From positions 510,109-574,108 of the forward strand of contig ML976676.1 of NCBI GenBank assembly GCA_010015655.1: 64,000 bases of DNA. Direction: 5' to 3'. Numbering within the stretch: position 1 is the first letter of the stretch; the number at the start of each line of letters is the position of its first letter. Made by a program: the position numbers and the translations under genes. Below are positions 58,036 to 64,000 of this stretch, in pieces. The notes below the pieces were generated by a model. That model had not been told where the DNA came from, made no database searches, and was given only the letters and a program-made list of their open reading frames with translations. The stretch comes from Bimuria novae-zelandiae CBS 107.79. Taxonomy: Eukaryota > Ascomycota > Dothideomycetes > Pleosporales > Didymosphaeriaceae.

Positions 58036-59962
58036 AGTCAGGCACCCTAGTTTCTAACACCCCCTATTTTCCAACACCCCGCCAAATTTCGCCGCTACCA
58101 CTACTCTACGTTGCGAATGTGCTCACAGCTTCATCAAATAATTTTAAAAAAGCATTAAAAAAATCGTATTTAAAGGATTTTAATCGCTTTCTTTATCTAT
58201 ACTTAAATTACGATTAAGATACTATCGTGTTAGTTATTAATTCTGTGCTAAACGTTGTACTAATAATTACTCTACTTCCTTCTTAGAGCTACTCTCTTTC
58301 TCTATAATAATAACCCCTTGCTCTACGCTTCTCACCTTACGAACATATTAAGTAGGCTCTTAATTAGTTTAAGAGAGAACTTCTATAAGACTTATAAAAA
58401 GATTATTTAAATTAGTTATAACTTTATAGCGTTTTAGTAGGTTAGCTTGCTCTACCTGCTTACGTAAGGAAGTAATTTCACGGTCTTGTATAGTAACTAT
58501 TATTAAGGTACGGTTAAACGCTGTAGTAGTAAGCCAAACGCATTATCGTGTATTTAGTAAGAAGTTCTTTCTAGAAAATAGCTTTATAACATCGCTGCCG
58601 CGTTTTGGCGTCCTAATATCTATAGTAGAAGGGGGTGGTGTTGACGGCCGTTCGCGCACTACTACCTAGCGAGAACCTAAGGGCTTCCTTACGCTCTTAG
58701 GGTATAAGCCTGTTACCTTCTACCTAGATTGGATACACTACTCTTAAAGGCCAATTTTACGTGCTTTTGTATAAAATTCGAGAAACTTAGCCTTCCTAAG
58801 CTTTGTTTTATCTGTCTAAGCTATATATTCGCCGATAAAGCGCCGATACGCCGCCTTTAGACTTAAGAAATAGCCTAAATCTAAAGGCTAGAGTAGATGT
58901 GAAGTATAAGCAGGGAAAAAGAGTAAGTAGATATTATTTAAGTAATATATAGTTATAAATTTGTCTAAAGTATAACTGCTATAGCCGTCGACGATAAGTA
59001 ACTATGCCTTAAAGGGATTATTAGGCTTAGTCTATAGCAAAAACACCTTTTCTAGCTACTCGACAGCGATGTTATTACTCGTCTATTTATTTTACAAAAA
59101 GGTAACATGCTAGCCTAGGTTTTAAGCTAAAAACTCCTTCTTAAACTACTGCTCCTAGATGCTCTTAGCCTTAAAGATAATAAGGGGGTCTAGAGCGACG
59201 CCGAGCGTAGAGATACACTCTACTATAGAGGTCTAAGTGTAGGTATTTATTATCTTAACTAGTATAGCGTTTGGGCTCTCCTGCGAGGAGCCTATAACAA
59301 GCCTATTAATGTCCTAGCCCTCTATAATACCGCCCTTGTTAGCATTATACCTGCGCTAGGAGGGAATCTAGCTTACCGTTTCGTATAGGTTAAACAAGTG
59401 CCTAATATTTTCTAGAGTAGCCTTATTTACGCGTTCCTAGCTAGTCCAGCGACCTAACTTTAACTTAATAGCTAGGTAGCGTTATATAAAGTAACTAGTC
59501 TACTTCTTCCTTAGGTTCTTATAGTTACCTTATTACTTAAGAATAGTAATTATAATAGCCTATACTTGCGCGTGCGTTAGCGCATAACTAAAGGCCTCTT
59601 ACTAAAGAATCTATTTCTTTAAAAGCTCTTCTTAAATAGTTATAAGCTATTATTTACTATCGTGAGCGTACTAATAAGGTTAGGTACTATTAAAGTGGCC
59701 GCGAAGAGTGTTGCGTGGGACCCCGTGTTAGGTAGTAGTAGTAGCTAAAGCGACCCTAGATTTAAGGTCTACGAGCGCATTCTAGACATCTTCTTCTATA
59801 TATCTAGCTATTTAAAGATAGCGAAAATAGTGTAAAAAATATTTTTAAAATTAGCGAAGAATTAAGTTATTTAAAGTTAATATTTAGTCGTGGTGCATGG
59901 TGGGGGGCGAGGTTACGGGGCTATCGGAAACTATAGGGTGTTAGAAACTAGGGTGCCTAACT
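58036..59962 (-). mobile_element. Fot1-like (pogo family) DNA transposon
   Basis: 1927 bp with inverted ends agtcaggcaccctagtttct / its complement, flanked by TA at 58034-58035 and 59963-59964. The two TIRs differ at one C/T site in the first 28 bp. The end sequence closely resembles the known Fot1 terminus (AGTCA-GCACCC). The 5' TIR continues with a second, diverged cctattttccaacacccc block. The gene inside reads on the minus strand. Confidence 0.88.
58200..59800 (-). pseudogene. Fot1-like DDE_1 transposase, RIP-inactivated
   Basis: Minus-strand reading. The first catalytic region at about 59350-59320 reads Y-N-A-N-K-G-G-I, where Asp and Glu have become Asn and Lys by G-to-A changes. It is followed by R-L-V-I-G-S-S-Q-E-S-P-N. 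The second region at about 59010-58985, L-L-I-V-D-G-Y-S-S-Y, keeps its Asp. The third, at about 58880, P-L-D-L-G-Y-F, is also intact. TAG/TAA codons are fewer than in the retroelements. The protein family catalyses cut-and-paste movement into TA sites; this copy has lost the first catalytic Asp. Confidence 0.82.
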
Positions 59963-59964
59963 TA

Positions 59965-60214
59965 AGTACTTTTGTTAGGGGATTTGCGTTCTTTATTTTG
60001 CTAATTTTAGCCTATAAAAATTAATTTTAAGGAATTTGCTGCCTAAATATACGTATATTATATTAACTTATTAACAGAATTATGTAGAACTGCGACATAA
60101 GCAAATTAACGCTAGTAAATAATAAGTCCGCACGGGCCACTATCGTTAGGCTTAGCAATATTTATACTTAATAATAACGCGTTAATTACTCAAGTCCTCT
60201 ATCTCCTATACACC
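59965..60214. other. RIP-mutated spacer between Fot1-like element and Tc1-type transposase
   Basis: About 250 bp, TpA-rich on the left and better preserved on the right. It probably includes the 3' end of the Tc1-type element, but no inverted terminus was matched. Confidence 0.3.
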
Positions 60215-61180
60215 TTACACCTGCCAGCCTGAGTAGCTAAAGTACTTTCTCGCCCGCTCGTCGTTATAGCAACCCTCCTGTACACCCAGCTCCAAGAAAT
60301 ACGAGAAATCCTGAAAGATAGGCGCTTTCTAGAAGTTCTTTTTTATCCATGACTTTAACGCTTTGAAGCTCTGCTCAATCGGATTTATATTAGGTAAGTA
60401 TGGCGGCAGGTACTCGAGTACTACCCTAGCGTCCATACAGAGTTATTAAATTTTGGCTAATTAATAAATAGATGCGTTATCTATTATAATTACTAAGCGT
60501 GGCCCTAGGTACGGCGTGCAATACGGCAGCACTTTACTAGCAAGAAACTCTTCTATTAACTCTACTCTAATTACTCCCTAATAGATAAGATAATCGAGAT
60601 ACCTATTAACGTCTATAGCTAGCAATAAACTCCACCTCTCTAACCTTTACGCTAAGTACGATACCTAAACTAGCGTGTTTACTTCTAACTAGGTATATTT
60701 TTAATCGCCTATACGCTCGTTGCAGGTGCTCTTATTAACTACTATTACTATCTCTACCTTATATACTAGCTGGTAGCAAGCTCTAAACGCTTAATAAAGG
60801 ACTGCGTTACGCTTAGCTACCACTTTAGTTACCGCTTTTTAACTCTACCTTATACTAGTAAGAGTCTCCTATATAGTCGTCTGTGAGGCTTTTACGTTGT
60901 ACTCGTTATATAAGAAACTCTGCATCTTATCTAGGTAAGTATTTGGCCAGCCTAGCAGCAACTCTTTAAGCTTCTCGCGATGGTACTATAATAATAATAG
61001 CGGCCTACCTTGCTATACGTAGCTTGGCGGGTAAGGTTACCCCTAGTACTCTAGACTAAGTTAAATCCTCCTAATTATTATCCTGGCCACCTTTATATCT
61101 CTCTAGATTTGGGTCTCGCTAACGTTGTTGTTTAATTAATTAATTACGGCCTACAACACCGTTGGCGGTAACCTAGCTTT
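60215..61180 (-). pseudogene. Tc1/IS630-type (DDE_3) transposase, degenerate
   Basis: Minus-strand reading. L-E-R-W-S-L-L-L-A-I-D-V-N-R-Y-L-D-Y at about 60640-60580 is followed by V-L-P-Y-C-T-P-Y and I-I-I-D-N-A-S-I-Y at about 60490-60460 (second catalytic Asp intact). Then L-P-P-Y-L-P-N-I-N-P-I-E-Q-S-F-K lies at about 60405-60360, with the third acidic residue intact. The C-terminus, ending G-W-Q-V at a TAA (60215-60217), is open for about 60 codons apart from one TAG. Upstream (60700-61180) is a degenerate helix-turn-helix region. TIRs were not found. It is a different family from the Fot1/pogo elements in the window. Confidence 0.78.
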
Positions 61181-61185
61181 GCTAT

Positions 61186-61362
61186 TGTCAGATAAAAAGC
61201 ATATCAAGTTCGGAGGATCAGGGGTAGCCTGAAAAAGGCCGGGGATTAACCGAGAACACACAGAACCTGCCGAGGGAACCCCGTAGACAGGAAGAATAAC
61301 CTAATACATTAATTTTAACCCCCTAAATCATCAGGACATCTATTAAGACGTGACATCTAATA
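61186..61362 (+). repeat. 5' LTR of Copia D
   Basis: A 177-bp LTR, tgtcagataaaaagcat...catctaata. The partner lies outside the window; the left flank gctat (61181-61185) would be the target duplication to look for. The core (61195-61285) keeps non-RIP composition. Confidence 0.75.
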
Positions 61363-64000
61363 ATTAAGAGTCTTACTGCCTTAACAAGAGCGAAAATGGC
61401 AACCTAAAACCTAAATTAAACTAACGGAACGATTATTCTTCGCGATAACACCGAATACCGTAGCTAGCTTAACTAACTATAAGCCTATTGCGTCGCATAT
61501 AATACATGGGCACAAGTCGACCCCGATTTAGCGATTACCCTACTCACGGAGCCATTTGAGCCTGAGCTACCCGAGACGGTAGACTATACGCCAGCCGCAA
61601 CCCTTCTAGACAGCGTCTTACTATTAAGACTATCTGAACTTTTGTCCGCTGGACTAAAGAGCTACAAAGAGGATTTAGACCTCTATAAACTCTAGATGGA
61701 GAAATACAAGATGTAGTACATAAAGTACAAGACCAAAGTCGCAAGTTTGCAGCAGATCGTAGTGTTTATCTAGTTATTAATAGCACCGTATCTATAACGC
61801 ACTTGCTGTCTCCTAGATACTACTATTAAAGAATAGATTATAAAGCTAAAAGTAAAAGTAGGAGTTACCTTTAAGTTTAAACAAGAGCAAGCGCGACAGC
61901 GATACTATAGCTTGTTAAAGCCTCCACGCATAGTAAACAACTGGGACACATAGCTTACCAAATATAATTATGCCACAATAGAGGCCAAGACACTAAACGT
62001 GTCTAATACCACATAATTCAATCCTGTGGCTATAGACTTTATGTTAGTAGTAAATAAGATAGCTTCAGTATAGGCTGCAACATTCCAATCAAATGGAAAG
62101 GACCTACCTGGCATGGACTAAAAGGACATGATAGGACGTTTCCAAGAATATATAATGCTAAATTATCTAATAACGCGAAACAGAAGCTAAAAGGTAGCGT
62201 TTATAACGGAAGACTTATCTTATCTTGCTAAAAGTAGCTAAGCTGCCTAAAGCATGCAAGGGGATCCCTAATATGTAAAAACGGGAAACTCTTAGGGTAC
62301 AAAATGGGGTAGACCCTAACATTAACGTATAGCTGTAAAGGATAATGATCGTGCACCTTTAAGCTCTTTAAACCCTTAATAAGGTAGTAGTAACTCTGCC
62401 AAAGCGGACGCTAATCGTGGTAAACCTGCTAGAGCAGGCACTAATAAAACCGCTAAGTGTCTAGCCTGCGATATAAGACACCCTATTAGGGAATGCTTCT
62501 ATCTCTACCTGGACAAAGCACTAGAATGGTGGGAGCCAAACTTAAGAATAGCTAAATACGTTGCTCTAAAATAAGAGCACGATGCTGATTTTCAAAGTCT
62601 ACTAAGAGCTTAAAGCAGACCTAGAACTAAGACTCCATCCTTTAAGAATTCCTATACCCTAACTCTAGAGATTACTAATTAGTAACTAAATAGAAGATAG
62701 ATTTTAAAGGTGCAAGCCGCCTATTCTGCGACCTTTACTATAGACTGATTTAACTATCCTCTTTGGCGTTCTTTTATCCTTGACTCGGGCTCGACGTGCC
62801 ACATCACGAACGACCCCGACTGGATTTAGAACTATTAGCCACCTACACAAGGCGACTTTATATAGGCAGGCGACACTTAAATCTAGGTAAAGGGATACGG
62901 AACTGTTATCTTAAACCTGAAACATAAATAGGGAGCTGAAAGACTAGTACTATATAACGTAGTAATATGCCTAGACATGCTATGTAACCTAGTCTCCTTT
63001 CGAGTGCTGAGGTAGAAGGGATTCTAGTGGGATACCTAATTGGAGCCTACTACCCTAAAGCGACTAAATGGAACAACTATTAGAGAGCTCACTAAAATTT
63101 ATAGATAATAGGTATTAGAATACTAACCTGTATACTATGCAGCGCACTATACGCATTCTTATAATTCTTAAACGTAATAACAACCTTAAAGAGCATTAGC
63201 CCTCCTATGGCATAAAAGGCTTAGTTATCCAGGACCTGCCGTAATTAAGTACCTAGTGTAGCGAGCTAAGGGGGTACGCGTTAAGGGAATTACAACAGTA
63301 GAGTGTAACTCATGTGGAAGAGTAAAGATGTGAAGGCAGATAAGCCGCGCACCTAGGATTAATAAGTAAGGATCTGTAGAAAGGCTTTTCATTAATTTCC
63401 ACACCTACGAATTACTATTATTTAACAAAGAGAAGAGCCAGATGCTCGTTACGGACAGATATTCTAGTCTCTAATGGGACTTCTACTTCACGGATAACCG
63501 AATGGCAAGGTTAATTATTAAGATATTAATAATCTTCTTCAGATTTCTTAAGAACTAATATAACATCACTCCAAAAGTTATTAAAACGGATAATAAGATC
63601 ACCACAGTCAAACCCGAAGTCGAGCGGTGGCTGAAAAGCCTAGGTATAATTATTAAGCCTTTAGCACTAGACACGCAAGCTTAAAATGGCGGCGCTAAAC
63701 GCTTAGGGGGCGTAAATAAAGAAAAATCTCGCGTAATGCGTCTGGACGTAAACCTTCTATGGGAACTCTGGCCTAAAATTACAAGAGCTGGAGTGTATCT
63801 ATATAATTAAACGCCAAACTACACGAATAACTGGAAAACACTATACGAGATATTCTTCACACGAGTATCACTAGCTAATAGGATCGTTACGTCTATTAAG
63901 AAACTAAACTTAGCCTACCTAAAGGCGTACGGATGCAAAGCATTCGCTATAATAAATAATACCTACTATAGAAAATCAAGACTACAACGACTCGACCCTA
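61363..64000 (+). pseudogene. Copia D gag-protease-integrase, degenerate and partial
   Basis: Plus-strand reading. The gag N-terminus is at about 61395. The zinc knuckle C-L-A-C-D-I-R-H-P-I-R-E-C is at about 62463-62500. The protease motif I-L-D-S-G-S-T-C-H-I-T-N-D is at about 62770-62808, with the catalytic Asp intact. Integrase starts at about 63390, with V-T-D-R-Y-S near 63450 and I-K-T-D-N near 63583 (both Asp present). The third block reads Q-A-x-N-G-G-A-K-R, where Lys replaces the expected Glu, a G-to-A change. Several TAG/TAA interrupt it. The knuckle layout (followed by W-W-E-P-N) parallels Copia B, supporting a shared lineage. Confidence 0.8.

Larger units (their letters stand above)
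61186..64000 (+). mobile_element. Copia D: LTR retrotransposon, 5' part, truncated by the window edge
   Basis: The 5' LTR at 61186-61362 is followed directly by a primer-binding region attaagagtcttactgcc, nearly identical to those of Copia A and B on their own strands. Gag, zinc knuckle, protease and integrase follow in Copia order on the plus strand. The RT and 3' LTR lie beyond 64000. RIP is moderate: CpA is more frequent than in Copia A. Confidence 0.82.

Noticed and set aside
1..64000. CRISPR array, bacterial operon, rRNA/tRNA genes or a Starship captain (tyrosine recombinase)
   Set aside because: None of their signatures was found by eye; the repeats present are LTRs, TIRs and minisatellites, and genes have spliceosomal introns.

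Overview
The window is a stretch of a filamentous ascomycete (Pezizomycotina) nuclear genome. Dothideomycetes is my guess from the style of the genes, with low confidence. Three spliced genes with ordinary base composition sit in a 6.5 kb island (about 49.7-56.2 kb). Almost everything else is AT-rich transposon sequence that looks hit by repeat-induced point mutation (RIP): TpA is everywhere, CpA and TpG are rare, coding frames are broken almost only by TAA/TAG where CAA/CAG/TGG are expected, and Asp codons in reverse-transcriptase and transposase active sites have become Asn.

Left part (0-24.3 kb): a solo LTR (386-617), then a Copia element (A, 1349-12540, minus strand) with a second Copia element (B, 3302-9367, minus) inserted in it, which in turn carries a 615-bp, RIP-poor, SINE-like insert (8109-8723). 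Next is a Ty3/Gypsy element (B, 13128-24330, plus) split by a third Copia element (C, 16979-22370, plus). The Copia elements and most solo LTRs have perfect 5-bp target duplications, so the order of insertion can be read directly.

Middle (24.3-49.6 kb): a degenerate minus-strand Gypsy element (A) is split by a pogo/Tc1-type DNA transposon (26281-28604), which is itself split by a solo LTR (27900-28368). Then come a pogo fragment, a short LTR element with a gag-like remnant (33446-35811) holding another solo LTR, a plus-strand Gypsy pol split by a well-preserved pogo element (about 36464-38704), a minus-strand Gypsy element (about 40.45-46.25 kb) holding a solo LTR, and a TIR element with TA duplication (46697-48956).

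Gene island: a minus-strand MFS (DHA1/VMAT-like) transporter in three exons, a plus-strand CorA-like magnesium-transporter-fold membrane protein in about six exons, and a secreted GH45 endoglucanase in two exons. They have separate promoters and show no sign of forming a pathway cluster. A solo LTR lies about 100 bp past the MFS stop codon.

Right part (56.3-64 kb): a RIP-broken reading frame of about 535 codons with a Cys motif, a Fot1-like transposon (58036-59962) with a TA target duplication, a degenerate Tc1-type (DDE_3) transposase, and the 5' part of a fourth Copia element (D, from 61186) that runs off the window. No rRNA, tRNA, CRISPR array or bacterial-type feature was seen.
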